This document shows positions 1 through 7,624 of a stretch of DNA of 34,404 bases, one piece after another (the first letter of the stretch is position 1; every line of letters starts with the position of its first letter). The DNA is from Marinicella sp. GTDB lineage: Bacteria > Pseudomonadota > Gammaproteobacteria > Xanthomonadales > Marinicellaceae. The translations under genes were made by a program, and so were the position numbers. Under the pieces are notes generated by a model that had not been told where the DNA came from, did no database searches, and saw only the letters and a program-made list of their open reading frames with translations. The stretch covers positions 1-34,404 of the forward strand of contig JANQRW010000061.1 in the NCBI GenBank assembly GCA_028284365.1. The letters are read 5' to 3'.

Positions 1-25
1 CTTCTGTATAACGTTTGCGTTTCAT
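1..25 (-). CDS. IS3-family transposase OrfA, first 8 codons only
   Basis: The minus strand from 25 reads ATG and then codes MKRKRYTE before the window ends. AGAGGAGAA lies just upstream as a ribosome binding site. In IS3-family elements OrfA is the small helix-turn-helix protein that binds the element's ends and is fused by frameshifting to OrfB, the DDE integrase part. The fragment is too short for a domain call, but the N-terminus and its distance from the putative IS end fit. Confidence 0.6.
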
Positions 26-99
26 TTTGAGTTCTCCTCTGTTTGATTTTAAGGGGAAAACTACACTTCGTCATGGCTTAATTTTTGGGGGAAAGGTCA
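1..99 (-). mobile_element. End of an IS3-family insertion sequence (cut by window edge)
   Basis: Read on the minus strand, the element would begin at 99 with TGACCTTTCCCCCAAAA, a 5'-TG terminus followed by a C-run and A-run like many IS3-family ends. About 75 bases further in comes a strong ribosome binding site and a start codon for a protein beginning MKRKRYTE, the usual opening of IS3-family OrfA. Only this end lies in the window, so the other inverted repeat and the target duplication cannot be checked. The family call rests on two short matches that agree with each other and with the expected spacing. Confidence 0.7.
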
Positions 100-265
100 A
101 CAATGACTCCAAACAAAATAACTGAAATAAAAAAGATTAGGAATAACTCCATGATTAGCCTCTTCAAAAAACATCAATAAGCATATAAAAATATAGGTGT
201 TTAATGAAGTGTAAGTAGTCACTAAGTATTTACTAATAAGCAAAAATCACAAGACAGGCATTATA

Positions 266-376
266 TTTTTATAGTGTCCGAAAATTAATTGCTAAAGTAC
301 GCAACAGCCCTTTTTTATAGTGTGGGAAAATTCCTTTTTTTGGGTCAGGAAATTCAGTCATGCTCTTTTTATAGTG
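266..376 (+). repeat. Three direct repeats of TTTTTATAGTG
   Basis: Exact 11-mers TTTTTATAGTG lie at 266-276, 312-322 and 366-376, spaced 46 and 54 bases apart. Each is followed by a purine-rich stretch (CCGAAAATT, GGGAAAATTCC, GAAAAAAACTCC). A weaker fourth copy may start near 391 (TTCTAACGTGCTGGAAAAC). The repeats fill the gap between the IS end and the toxin-antitoxin-like promoter. Function is unknown; they could be protein binding sites or decayed element ends. The stretch 100-500 holds no convincing gene. Confidence 0.6.
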
Positions 377-512
377 GAAAAAAACTCCTTTTCTAACGTG
401 CTGGAAAACCCATTTTATTTTAATTAAGTATTAACCATGACACACGCACATGCATATTGTTCTAATAACTCCCTGATAATGACGCCAACAAGCATCATAA
501 GTACTCATAAGG

Positions 513-560
513 TTGTAAAAGCTTATAACAATCCATATAATACCGTTAATATTTGACGGT
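513..560 (+). promoter_or_regulatory. Sigma-70-type promoter with overlapping palindromic operator
   Basis: TTGTAA (513-518) and TATAAT (536-541) are separated by exactly 17 bases, an almost ideal sigma-70 promoter. Directly after the -10 box comes the inverted repeat ACCGT-N9-ACGGT (542-546 and 556-560), which would cover the transcription start. That layout fits repression of the operon by its own HTH protein, as in many toxin-antitoxin operons. The autorepression is inferred. Confidence 0.6.
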
Positions 561-600
561 TTTGTTGATGGTTAAGGAAAAGAATAACAATGTGATTTTG

Positions 601-894
601 ATGGATTTGAATGATCAAACGGCTTTACGAATGATTCGTGACATTGTTAGAGACACTTCCAAAGTCATCATTACCAACCATGCCCAACAACGTATGGCGG
701 AACGAAATATCAGTGCCAAACAGATTTTTGAATGTTTGAAAAAGGGTACAGTTGCTGAATCACCGCATAGACAACCCAATGGTGATTGGAAGTTAACACT
801 TGCAGTGAAATCATCAGGTGACTTGATCAATGTAGCGGTGGCTTTAACGAATGATGGCAAAGGTAATTTAGCCGTTGTGATAACAACTTTTTGA
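601..894 (+). CDS. DUF4258 protein, putative toxin of a TA pair
   Basis: This 97-residue protein matches the DUF4258 pattern: an N-terminal segment DLNDQTALRMIRDIV, then a helix with H-A-x-x-R-M (NHAQQRMAER), then a C-terminal beta-rich half ending in VVITTF. DUF4258 proteins are small, resemble RelE/BrnT-type folds and often sit beside an HTH gene in toxin-antitoxin arrangements. The frame stays open upstream to a TTG at 553 and an ATG at 568. I chose ATG 601 because family members usually start just before this DLND-like segment, but neither ATG has a clear ribosome binding site. The next gene starts 8 bases after the stop, so the two are probably co-transcribed from the promoter at 513-541. 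Toxicity is inferred. Confidence 0.65.
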   Translation: MDLNDQTALRMIRDIVRDTSKVIITNHAQQRMAERNISAKQIFECLKKGTVAESPHRQPNGDWKLTLAVKSSGDLINVAVALTNDGKGNLAVVITTF

Positions 895-902
895 GATTGA
901 TT

Positions 903-1349
903 ATGAATATGTATCATTACACCATGTGTGGCCTTGACAATGTGTGGTTAGAAAACGGTTTTGAAATCGTTGAGACAGCCTATGGTCAAGGCGTTTCTAT
1001 TCATGATGTGGAAGGACTGCATTTAGCCATTGCTACCAACATCATCACGAGGTCTAAAAGACTGACTGGCACGGAGGTTCGATTTCTTCGGAAAGAGTTG
1101 AACATGTCTCAGTCAGCCCTCGCTATTGCACTGGGTGTTAGTGAGAACTCAGTACGAGGTTGGGAAAAGTCACGTACAGATATTTCACCTCCTGCTGATA
1201 GGCTCCTGCGCCTAATTTACCTCAGTAAAGTGGATGGTGACCATAAAGCACTGGAATTGATCAATACCATTATCCAGGTTGATGAAGAATTAAATAACAT
1301 GACCTTGGTTGAGGAGAACGATAGCTGGAGCACCAAAGAAGCAGCGTAA
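903..1349 (+). CDS. HTH (Xre-type) protein, putative antitoxin and autorepressor
   Basis: The protein has 148 residues. The N-terminal 50 or so (MNMYHYTMCGLDNVWLENGF) resemble a family of HTH regulators that pair with DUF4258 proteins. Residues about 55-105 form a helix-turn-helix: RFLRKELNMSQSALAIALGV followed by SENSVRGWEK. This layout is like MqsA/YgiT-type antitoxins but without the CxxC zinc pairs, since only one cysteine is present. The frame is open from a TTG at 891, but ATG 903 with TGAGA upstream fits better; 909 is also possible. It probably neutralises the DUF4258 product and represses the promoter at 513-560. The role is inferred from family and position. Confidence 0.65.
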   Translation: MNMYHYTMCGLDNVWLENGFEIVETAYGQGVSIHDVEGLHLAIATNIITRSKRLTGTEVRFLRKELNMSQSALAIALGVSENSVRGWEKSRTDISPPADRLLRLIYLSKVDGDHKALELINTIIQVDEELNNMTLVEENDSWSTKEAA

Positions 1350-1353
1350 GCAA

Positions 1354-1644
1354 ATGAAAACAAAACCATACAACGCATCAGATTACATTGACAACCCTGA
1401 AACGGCTGCTGCTTATCTTGCCATAGCGCTTGAGGAAAATGGCATGGATGGCTTTCTCAGAGCCTTGGGTGATGTTGCCAAAGCCAAAGGCATGACCCAT
1501 GTAGCCAATGACATTGGCACTGGCAGACAAAGCCTGTACAAAAGCTTGAGTGAAAATGGTAATCCACAGTTTGAAACCATCATGAAACTACTGGCTTCAT
1601 TCAACCTTAAATTTGAAGTGGTACCACAACAGCGACAAGCTTGA
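1354..1644 (+). CDS. HI1420-type addiction-module antidote protein, without its usual toxin
   Basis: The 96-residue protein fits the HI1420 'probable addiction module antidote' family along its whole length: start KPYNASDYIDNPETAAAYL, a middle ALGDVAKAKGMTHVANDIG, then the DNA-binding helices GRQSLYKSLSENGNPQFETI. These proteins normally follow a HigB/Gp49-like RelE-type toxin. Here no such toxin is present; the gene instead starts 4 bases after the HTH gene, which makes it a third gene in the DUF4258 operon. Start ATG 1354 matches the family N-terminus. It could be an orphan antidote left after toxin loss, or a second regulator of the operon. Confidence 0.7.
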   Translation: MKTKPYNASDYIDNPETAAAYLAIALEENGMDGFLRALGDVAKAKGMTHVANDIGTGRQSLYKSLSENGNPQFETIMKLLASFNLKFEVVPQQRQA

Positions 1645-1972
1645 TTAAACAGCGATATTAAATTTTAATGATATTAAAGCTCAATCCATCAAAAAACAGA
1701 GTTTTTCGAACCCGTAAAAAGAAATATTCTATAAAAGCAACCTGACAAGGGTTAATCACTTACAAGTATAAAATATTGGTAAATAATCAGATAGTACTTC
1801 TATCACTTACCAACCAAACCTAAATTTGATAAGATGATAGGTCATTAATCATTGACAAGTTCACATTGAAAAACACACCAACTAATAACAAACAACTGAC
1901 TGGAAAACATACGTGATATTCAGGTTCATAAGTCACATAAAAGGTAAACATGACTGATTTATTTTGTGAATA
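1645..1972. other. Intergenic, AT-rich, no gene seen
   Basis: About 330 bases between the antidote gene and the convergent end of the Sua5-type gene. I see no convincing reading frame. Just after the antidote gene there is a short repeated word, GATATTAAA, twice within about 20 bases around an AT-rich inverted repeat (ATTAAA-T-TTTAAT). It could act as a weak terminator but lacks a GC-rich stem. The stretch is probably the junction between accessory and core DNA. Confidence 0.5.
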
Positions 1973-2950
1973 TTAACTCCAAAAACGCCCTGCTCTTTTT
2001 AACCGGTCATGTACATCTGACCATGCTTCACCAACTGGTGGTAGCTCTAACCATATTTCTTTGCCCTCACTTTGATCCAGTTGATACAAGGTGTCATACA
2101 GGGCTTGGGCATAGCTGGCTTTGTCCTTGGGCATCTTAATGTCTTGGGTATTCATAGAATCAGCTAAACTTTGACTGTAATAAACACAAGCAACTTCGCT
2201 ATCACGGTCTGTTATTTGTTCTTTTAATTGTTCCGTGGTCATTAAACACAAGGGTTTGCCCGGTTGGTAATGCGCTTCGACATTGCCCGGAACGGCAACG
2301 GTATGTTCTGTGGGTGTTGTTACTGATTGACCCAAAACTTCAGTCATTTGTGCAGCGGTGATTGGCCCTGGCCGCAGTACAGTTGCATTCCCTGTTGATA
2401 AATCCACGATTGTGGATTCAATGCCTACGGCACAAGGACCACCGTCTAACACCGCATCAACCTTACCGGATAAACTCGCATAAACCTGATCGGCAGTGGT
2501 TGGGCTGAGTTTTTTATAAGGGTTGGCAGAGGGTGCAGCAACGCCTAATTGTGCTTTCTTTAATAGCCCAAGCAACACAGGATGTGCCGGATTTCTTAGA
2601 CCAATGGTATCCAGTCCGCCAGTGACTACCGAACTGACTTGTGGGTGTTTTTTTAACAACAAAGTCAACGGCCCTGGCCAGAACGCCTCAGCCAGCAGAT
2701 AAGCTTCGGCCGGTATGTCCGTTGCCCACTGTGCTAACTGATCAACACCTGAAACATGTACAATCAATGGATGGTCACTGGGTCGGCCTTTGGCCGTAAA
2801 TATTGCGCTAACAGCTTTCTCATCCGCTGCATCAGCCGCTAACCCATAGACTGTTTCTGTGGGTACAGCGACCAGGCCGCCGGCTTGTAAAATGCGAGCA
2901 GCCTGGCTTAATTCTGAACTGGATTCACTTGTTAAACGTAGGGTCTTCAT
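1973..2950 (-). CDS. sua5: L-threonylcarbamoyladenylate synthase, Sua5 type
   Basis: This enzyme makes threonylcarbamoyl-AMP from threonine, bicarbonate and ATP, the first step of the t6A modification at position 37 of ANN-reading tRNAs. The N-terminal two thirds are a YrdC domain: GGLVAVPTETVYGLAADA near residues 25-42, KGRPSDHPLIVHV near 55-67, SANPYKKLSPTTADQV, and IESTIVDLSTGNATVLRPG. At 325 residues it is longer than a bare TsaC (about 190), and its C-terminal part (HYQPGKPL onward) matches the extra Sua5 domain. The motif HYQPGKP is the linker that covers the active site. It stands alone, convergent to the accessory region. The ribosome binding site is weak; the start is set by the family N-terminus. 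Confidence 0.92.
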   Translation of the reverse strand: MKTLRLTSESSSELSQAARILQAGGLVAVPTETVYGLAADAADEKAVSAIFTAKGRPSDHPLIVHVSGVDQLAQWATDIPAEAYLLAEAFWPGPLTLLLKKHPQVSSVVTGGLDTIGLRNPAHPVLLGLLKKAQLGVAAPSANPYKKLSPTTADQVYASLSGKVDAVLDGGPCAVGIESTIVDLSTGNATVLRPGPITAAQMTEVLGQSVTTPTEHTVAVPGNVEAHYQPGKPLCLMTTEQLKEQITDRDSEVACVYYSQSLADSMNTQDIKMPKDKASYAQALYDTLYQLDQSEGKEIWLELPPVGEAWSDVHDRLKRAGRFWS

Positions 2951-3100
2951 ATCAGTTGCTTACTATATAGGCATTGTGACTCAGATAAAAGGGTTGTTTT
3001 AGGCTCATGCCTTTCTAAGATTAGTCTAACCATAACTTCTGGCACTCAAATTCAACCCCGTATTGTGCTATTTTGATTATTGATTTATGAGGAGTTTGCT

Positions 3101-3286
3101 ATGTGGTTATTTATCAAATCGTTATTCATGGTCAAAGACCCAACAATAGCTAAGGATATGGTGGATTGGCATGAATTTGAGCACAATCCAGCTGGTTTTC
3201 GTTTACGCCTGATTTCCAAAAGAAGAATCAGACGCGGTAAATTCCGAGCCAACAACACAACTCAACTGAAATCAAAGGTCAGGTAG
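3101..3286 (+). CDS. Small basic hypothetical protein
   Basis: A 61-residue protein with a strong ribosome binding site (GAGGAG at 3089-3094, six bases before ATG 3101), which also rules out the TTG upstream. The N-terminal MWLFIKSLFMV could insert in a membrane. The rest is basic, with ISKRRIRRGKFR, so it may bind nucleic acid or ribosomes. I do not recognise the family. It lies 4 bases before the next gene, with which it is probably co-transcribed. Confidence 0.55.
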   Translation: MWLFIKSLFMVKDPTIAKDMVDWHEFEHNPAGFRLRLISKRRIRRGKFRANNTTQLKSKVR

Positions 3287-3290
3287 CTTG

Positions 3291-3572
3291 ATGTTTAAGA
3301 AGAAAAATCACACACCTTCCATCAAGTTAAATCAGCAGGAACGATTGTTGGCTGGCACGAAAAGTTTGTTGTGTTTGTTGATTGCCATTGCTGTTTTGCT
3401 TTATGGCTTGGTGTTTGCGACCAACTTAAGCACCTTGCTTAACCCTGTAAACACCACCTTGAACATATTAGTCGCATTACTGTGTTATGGCTCAGTCGCA
3501 GTGACTTTTATGTTTTTTTGGCATTTATTCAGCCGCTTTATGACCCAGGCTTTTTCAGGGTTTAAGAATTGA
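3291..3572 (+). CDS. Small protein with two membrane helices, unknown
   Basis: A 93-residue protein with a charged, soluble N-terminus (MFKKKNHTPSIKLNQQERLL) and two predicted membrane helices at about residues 26-45 and 57-80. It ends SRFMTQAFSGFKN. The gene at 12318-12644 encodes another two-helix protein that ends LKFTLRAFSGLKEK, so the two may be distant relatives. I chose ATG 3291 over the TTG at 3288. The last 18 bases overlap the end of the convergent glycosylase gene. Function unknown. Confidence 0.55.
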   Translation: MFKKKNHTPSIKLNQQERLLAGTKSLLCLLIAIAVLLYGLVFATNLSTLLNPVNTTLNILVALLCYGSVAVTFMFFWHLFSRFMTQAFSGFKN

Positions 3573-4127
3573 GCGTACCCGAAGTCTTAATTCAGGCACC
3601 ACTGCGGTTTTGAACCAGGGGTTGTTTTTTAGCCAGATTCTATTTCTGGGTGATGGGTGTGGCAAAGCCAGGAATTCGGGTAATTGGACGCGATAATTCC
3701 TGACATTCTCTGTGACCGATTGGTGTGTGCCTGGCAAATAGTATTTTTGCGCGTATTGGCCTATCAAAAGGGTCAGTTGCACCTGTTGCATGCATGCTAA
3801 TAGCCGCTCATGCCACAGAGGGGCACACTCTTTTCTGGGGGCTAAATCACCATTTTTACCACTTCCAGGAAAACAAAAGCCCATTGGCATAATGCCAAAG
3901 TTGTCACTTGTATAAAACTGTTCCTTATCAACTTGTAACCATTCCCGCAGTTGGTCACCACTGGGGTCGTTCCAAGGTATGCCCGTTTCATGAACCCGCC
4001 GACCTGGTGCTTGACCAATAATCAATATTTTACTCGCTGCACTGACTTGAACCACTGGTCTCACACCATCGACCAATGCTGCGGCACAGACATCACAATT
4101 TTTTATTTGAGATAATAATGACTGCAT
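3555..4127 (-). CDS. Uracil-DNA glycosylase superfamily protein
   Basis: Members of this superfamily remove uracil from DNA to start base excision repair. The protein has 190 residues. Motif A is GQAPGRRVHETGIPW near 38-52, and the second active-site motif is HPSPRN at 157-162. Cysteines 11, 14, 85 and 101 have the C-X2-C ... C-X15-C spacing seen in the iron-sulfur family 4/5 enzymes, so a 4Fe-4S cluster is possible. The sequence is not Ung (family 1). Its start codon shares one base with the stop of the upstream DUF3820 gene, which points to coupled translation. Activity on uracil is inferred; some relatives have other substrates. Confidence 0.8.
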   Translation of the reverse strand: MQSLLSQIKNCDVCAAALVDGVRPVVQVSAASKILIIGQAPGRRVHETGIPWNDPSGDQLREWLQVDKEQFYTSDNFGIMPMGFCFPGSGKNGDLAPRKECAPLWHERLLACMQQVQLTLLIGQYAQKYYLPGTHQSVTENVRNYRVQLPEFLALPHPSPRNRIWLKNNPWFKTAVVPELRLRVRSILKP

Positions 4128-4381
4128 TAACTTTTTTCTGGTGAAACAGCTTCACTGGCTGTTAATTGGTGACGAATACCTGCTAAAAGACCATTGTAAT
4201 CCAGTTCGAAGACCAAAGCCATTTGTCTACCCAGTTTGTTATCAGGAAAACCTTGTCGCTTAAACCAGGCCAGATAGTGTCCAGGTAAATCCATTAACCT
4301 GTGACCTTGGTACTGACCAAAAGGCATTTTTTGTTGTAATGCCTGAAGGAATTCAGTTTGTTGATTTTCACTGAAAGTCAT
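4127..4381 (-). CDS. DUF3820 family protein
   Basis: This 84-residue protein carries the DUF3820 core: MPFGQYQGHRLMDLPGHYLAWFKRQGFPDNKLGRQM near 19-54 (given here as separate motifs MPFGQYQG, LMDLPGHYLAWF and LGRQM). The family is widespread in gammaproteobacteria and some members are annotated as quorum-sensing-regulated virulence factors, but the biochemical role is not known to me. It overlaps the upstream transporter by four bases (ATGA) and touches the glycosylase gene by one, so all three are likely one transcript. Confidence 0.75.
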   Translation of the reverse strand: MTFSENQQTEFLQALQQKMPFGQYQGHRLMDLPGHYLAWFKRQGFPDNKLGRQMALVFELDYNGLLAGIRHQLTASEAVSPEKS

Positions 4382-5292
4382 GATGAAACTTTGGCTTGCA
4401 TCGCGCGGCGCTTATTCAATTGTGCTTCACGGCGAGCGATATAAACACCTGAGGCAAACACAATCCCCGCACCAATGATGGTCCACTGATCCACAGCTTG
4501 GTCAAACACAACCCACGCCAGCACTATGATAAAAGGCAAACGCGCAAAATCAAATGGCATCACGATAGAGACATCTGAAATTTTCAAAGAACTGGTGAAC
4601 ATCAAATGTGCAAAACTACCCAAGAAACCCATCAGCGCCACCAATAACCAGGTCTCCATACTTGGCCACTGCCACACGGTTACCGCTACAGGTAACGATA
4701 AAGGGGTCATCAACAACACCATGTACATCACGATGACATTGGTGTCTTCTGTTCGGGATAGGCTTTTTATAATCAAAACCGATGCCGCCATAGTCACTGA
4801 CGAAGCGATGACTACCAGAGATGCAAATAAATCACCATCAATGCTGGGGCGCAAAATGATAACAGTGCCGATAAAACCAACCAACACAGCCATCCAGCGA
4901 CGCCAATTAACATCCTCTTTCAAAAATAAGGCTGCACCAATGGTCACAAAAAGCGGTACGGTAAAACTCAATGCCACCGCTTTGGCTAAGGGCAATACAG
5001 TGATGCCCCAGAAATAACAGAACATGGAAAACAGTCCCAACAAGGCCCGAATGATGAACAAACCCAGTCGGTCTGTCTTAAAGCTGCGGTAACCAAATTT
5101 GATTAACCAAGGCAACATAAACACCAAACCAAATAAATTTCTGAAAAAAGCAATTTGAAAAGGGTGTAATTCGCCTGAAGTCCAGCGAATGAGCACATTC
5201 ATGAAGCTGAAACCCAAAGCACCCAACAACATCAAAGCGATGCCCTTAAACAGAGCCGTATTGACAGATTTTGAGGCCGAATCAGTGGTCAT
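4378..5292 (-). CDS. EamA/DMT-family transporter (10 TM)
   Basis: A 304-residue inner-membrane protein built of two EamA repeats of five helices each, the usual drug/metabolite transporter plan. The first repeat spans about 15-145 and includes RNLFGLVFMLPWL and PLAKAVALSFTVPLFVTIGAA; the second spans about 155-290 and includes DVSIVMPFDFARLPFIIVLAW. The closest known flavour is the group containing riboflavin and SAM importers, but the substrate cannot be read from the sequence. It ends with a basic tail. The start at 5292 follows a 59-base gap after the acetyltransferase gene. It is not closely similar to the EamA protein at 6070. Confidence 0.85.
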   Translation of the reverse strand: MTTDSASKSVNTALFKGIALMLLGALGFSFMNVLIRWTSGELHPFQIAFFRNLFGLVFMLPWLIKFGYRSFKTDRLGLFIIRALLGLFSMFCYFWGITVLPLAKAVALSFTVPLFVTIGAALFLKEDVNWRRWMAVLVGFIGTVIILRPSIDGDLFASLVVIASSVTMAASVLIIKSLSRTEDTNVIVMYMVLLMTPLSLPVAVTVWQWPSMETWLLVALMGFLGSFAHLMFTSSLKISDVSIVMPFDFARLPFIIVLAWVVFDQAVDQWTIIGAGIVFASGVYIARREAQLNKRRAMQAKVSS

Positions 5293-5351
5293 GAATATTC
5301 ATTGTGGTGGTGAGTTGGTAGTTTAATCAATGTCACGCAGAACAACCACAT

Positions 5352-5816
5352 TTAATCTCTGATCATATACAAACAGTTAGCCAATTTTAATTCAACAGGA
5401 TAAGTAGCCAATCTAAAACCTGATTTTTTGTACAGACTTAAAGCGGCTGAATTATCATCCAGAACAAACAAAGAATCTTGCTTTAAACCAAACAGTTTTC
5501 GTCCTTTAACACTTAATGCCTCAATCAATGCTTGGCCAAACCCTTGACCACGAAAATCTGGGTTCACCACCAATCGTCCCAAATGGCAGCGGTTCAATCT
5601 TTGGTAAATTTGGCCAAACGCCACAACTGTTGAATCAACCTTCAGTATGTATGAATTGATTTTATGGTAATTTGACTCTGTTTTAAAACGTTCTAAGTAG
5701 AGCGGGTAACTCAAATCAGGACCACCCCAATACAACACTTCTGAAAGCGAATTAAACCAAGACAAAACTGATTCCAGTTCATCGTTACTTGGAATTTTCA
5801 TGGCTGATGAAATCAT
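5352..5816 (-). CDS. GNAT-family N-acetyltransferase
   Basis: A 154-residue protein with the GNAT acetyl-CoA binding motif LGRLVVNPDFRGQGFGQALI at about 79-98; the R-G-Q-G-F-G stretch binds the pyrophosphate of acetyl-CoA. The later motif NSAALSLYKKSGFRLATYPVE is the typical second half. The substrate cannot be told. Start ATG 5816 overlaps the previous stop as ATGA, which supports it over the ATG at 5801. It lies in the minus-strand run of packed genes. Confidence 0.85.
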   Translation of the reverse strand: MISSAMKIPSNDELESVLSWFNSLSEVLYWGGPDLSYPLYLERFKTESNYHKINSYILKVDSTVVAFGQIYQRLNRCHLGRLVVNPDFRGQGFGQALIEALSVKGRKLFGLKQDSLFVLDDNSAALSLYKKSGFRLATYPVELKLANCLYMIRD

Positions 5817-6073
5817 AAGCTACGTTGATATAAAAAGTATAACAGCACCGTCATACCGATCAAACCACCAATTTGAATGAACTTTGGAACATATCTTTTG
5901 CGTCTGAATTTATTTGGAAACAAGGTTAAAACTGCCAACATGATAATCAGCCCCAACATTCGGCCTGCCCTCGGTACCGGACCTGCCTGGATGATCTGAT
6001 ACCACAGATAAACATTGATCATTGTCACCACCAATACATAAACCATCAAGTTGAGACTGGGTGGTTTGTTCAT
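5813..6073 (-). CDS. Small membrane protein, three predicted helices
   Basis: An 86-residue hydrophobic protein with probable helices near 9-28, 39-52 and 66-82 and a basic loop FRRKRYVPK between the second and third. I do not recognise the family. It is linked by four-base ATGA overlaps to the transporter upstream (6070) and to the acetyltransferase downstream (5816), so it is surely part of this transcript. It may help the adjacent transporter, but nothing in the sequence shows this. Confidence 0.6.
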   Translation of the reverse strand: MNKPPSLNLMVYVLVVTMINVYLWYQIIQAGPVPRAGRMLGLIIMLAVLTLFPNKFRRKRYVPKFIQIGGLIGMTVLLYFLYQRSL

Positions 6074-6972
6074 GCTGGTCTTACTCGCCTCCTGATCGTT
6101 GCTAAATAAATGCCCGCAAGCACCAATAACAAGCCTATAACATCAATCATGTCAGTTGGTCTGGCAAAAAACACCACATCCCAGACCATTGACATGGCTG
6201 GCTGTAACAGCAACAATAAACCAACAATTGAAGTCGGTAAAGAAGGCATGGCTTTGGTGATTAGAACCCAACCAACCACCTGACAAAACACACCTAACAG
6301 TAATACTGAAATACCAGACTTGAGGTTGGGAATCACGAAAGAGCCCTGTTCTGTTACCACCACTACAGCCAGAATCATGGCACAAATAAGTGACAACACA
6401 CCTAAATTCGCCATGGGCGAGAGTGCATTGGCTTGTGACTGGCTATGTCGCAAACACAACATGAAACCGGTGTAACAAACAGCGGTGGACAAACCATAAA
6501 ACACACCCAGACGATAAGCTGGAGAGAAACCATCCCATTGCAAACCCACCAATAAAAATAAGCCAGCAAACGCAAAGCTTAACCCCAAGAAAAATTTCAA
6601 ACCAATGGTTTCTTTCAGGAACAAATAACCAAACAGTGTCATAAAAAACACTTGTACATTTCCTAAAACAGTGGCCAAACCTGGACCAACAAACTGAATA
6701 GATCGATGCCAGAACCACAAATCTGCAGCAAAAAAAATTGCACCAAAAATCAGCCACTTGATGTATTTCGGTTCACGCCATAGGCGTTGGCTCTGAACCA
6801 AGCAAATCAAGACCAACAAAACACCACCAATTAACATCCGATAGAAACCAATGGCCGTGGCACCCATATCAGCCAACTTAACCCACACACTGGATGTACT
6901 GATCACAATGGCAGCAAATAACATGGTTAAAACGCCATACCTGGTGTGGTTTTTTGCCATGTTGTTACTCAA
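6070..6972 (-). CDS. EamA/DMT-family transporter (10 TM)
   Basis: A 300-residue protein with two five-helix EamA repeats. The first begins YGVLTMLFAAIVISTSSVWVKLA near 12-34 and includes GFYRMLIGGVLL; the second starts near 155 and includes the typical end PTSIVGLLLLLQPAMSMVWD. It should export or import a small metabolite across the inner membrane; the substrate is not readable. It follows yceH by 7 bases and overlaps the small membrane gene by 4. Confidence 0.85.
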   Translation of the reverse strand: MSNNMAKNHTRYGVLTMLFAAIVISTSSVWVKLADMGATAIGFYRMLIGGVLLVLICLVQSQRLWREPKYIKWLIFGAIFFAADLWFWHRSIQFVGPGLATVLGNVQVFFMTLFGYLFLKETIGLKFFLGLSFAFAGLFLLVGLQWDGFSPAYRLGVFYGLSTAVCYTGFMLCLRHSQSQANALSPMANLGVLSLICAMILAVVVVTEQGSFVIPNLKSGISVLLLGVFCQVVGWVLITKAMPSLPTSIVGLLLLLQPAMSMVWDVVFFARPTDMIDVIGLLLVLAGIYLATIRRRVRPA

Positions 6973-6979
6973 GTTAATC

Positions 6980-7618
6980 TTAGCTACCTATCAGTTGCTT
7001 CATTTGGGCTTCCAATTGTTCAATTCGCGCTTCAAGCTCATCAATTCTTGATGCTTTACTGGTACTGGAAGTCTTAACTTCATGTACCACTGTGCTGACA
7101 TCAACCTCACCACATAACAAATGTGTATAACGATCTTCACGACTGCCAGGCCCCTTGGGAATACGGATCACCAAAGGCCATTCGCGGTTAATCAGGGACT
7201 CAACAACTGCTTTCACATCTTCAAGTCCAGCAAAGTCTTCCATGCGTGCCGTCTTGGTCTTGATGTCATTTAATGTGAGCGGTTCTCGGACCATGAGCAC
7301 TGCCAGCACAGCTTGTTCCCTGCGATCAATCTTAAACTCAGTCAACACCCGATGAGTCACATGTGTGGCGCGACCACCATAATCCACACCAACCAGTTTG
7401 CGTCTGTCCAACTGACTAACCACATGACCCAATTGACCTTCAGTCAAATTCATCACTGGTACCCGATTGGTTTTTTGATTGCAAGCCAACAACAATGAAT
7501 TCATACTCAAAGGATAATTATTCGGTGTGGTGAGTTGTTTTTCCATCAAACAGGCAACCACACGAGCTTCCAAGTTGCTGAAATAAGCGTTATCTATTGT
7601 ATTTTTTTCATCTTCCAT
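6980..7618 (-). CDS. yceH: YceH family protein (UPF0502, DUF480)
   Basis: A 212-residue protein with the DUF480 core: LEARVVACLMEKQLTTPNNYP near 17-37 (first part LEARVVACLMEK), LLLACNQKTNRVPVMNL, and QAVLAVLMVREPLTLNDIK. The family folds as two winged-helix domains and is common in proteobacteria, with no settled function. The C-terminal 30 residues (SRIDELEARIEQLEAQMKQL) are a heptad-patterned coiled coil, suggesting oligomers. It starts 6 bases after the kinase gene, so co-transcription is likely. Confidence 0.9.
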   Translation of the reverse strand: MEDEKNTIDNAYFSNLEARVVACLMEKQLTTPNNYPLSMNSLLLACNQKTNRVPVMNLTEGQLGHVVSQLDRRKLVGVDYGGRATHVTHRVLTEFKIDRREQAVLAVLMVREPLTLNDIKTKTARMEDFAGLEDVKAVVESLINREWPLVIRIPKGPGSREDRYTHLLCGEVDVSTVVHEVKTSSTSKASRIDELEARIEQLEAQMKQLIGS

Positions 7619-7624
7619 TGCACT

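Noticed and set aside
4526-5017. 163-codon open frame antisense to an EamA transporter
   Set aside because: It is the mirror of a clear transporter gene and has low-complexity, non-family sequence.
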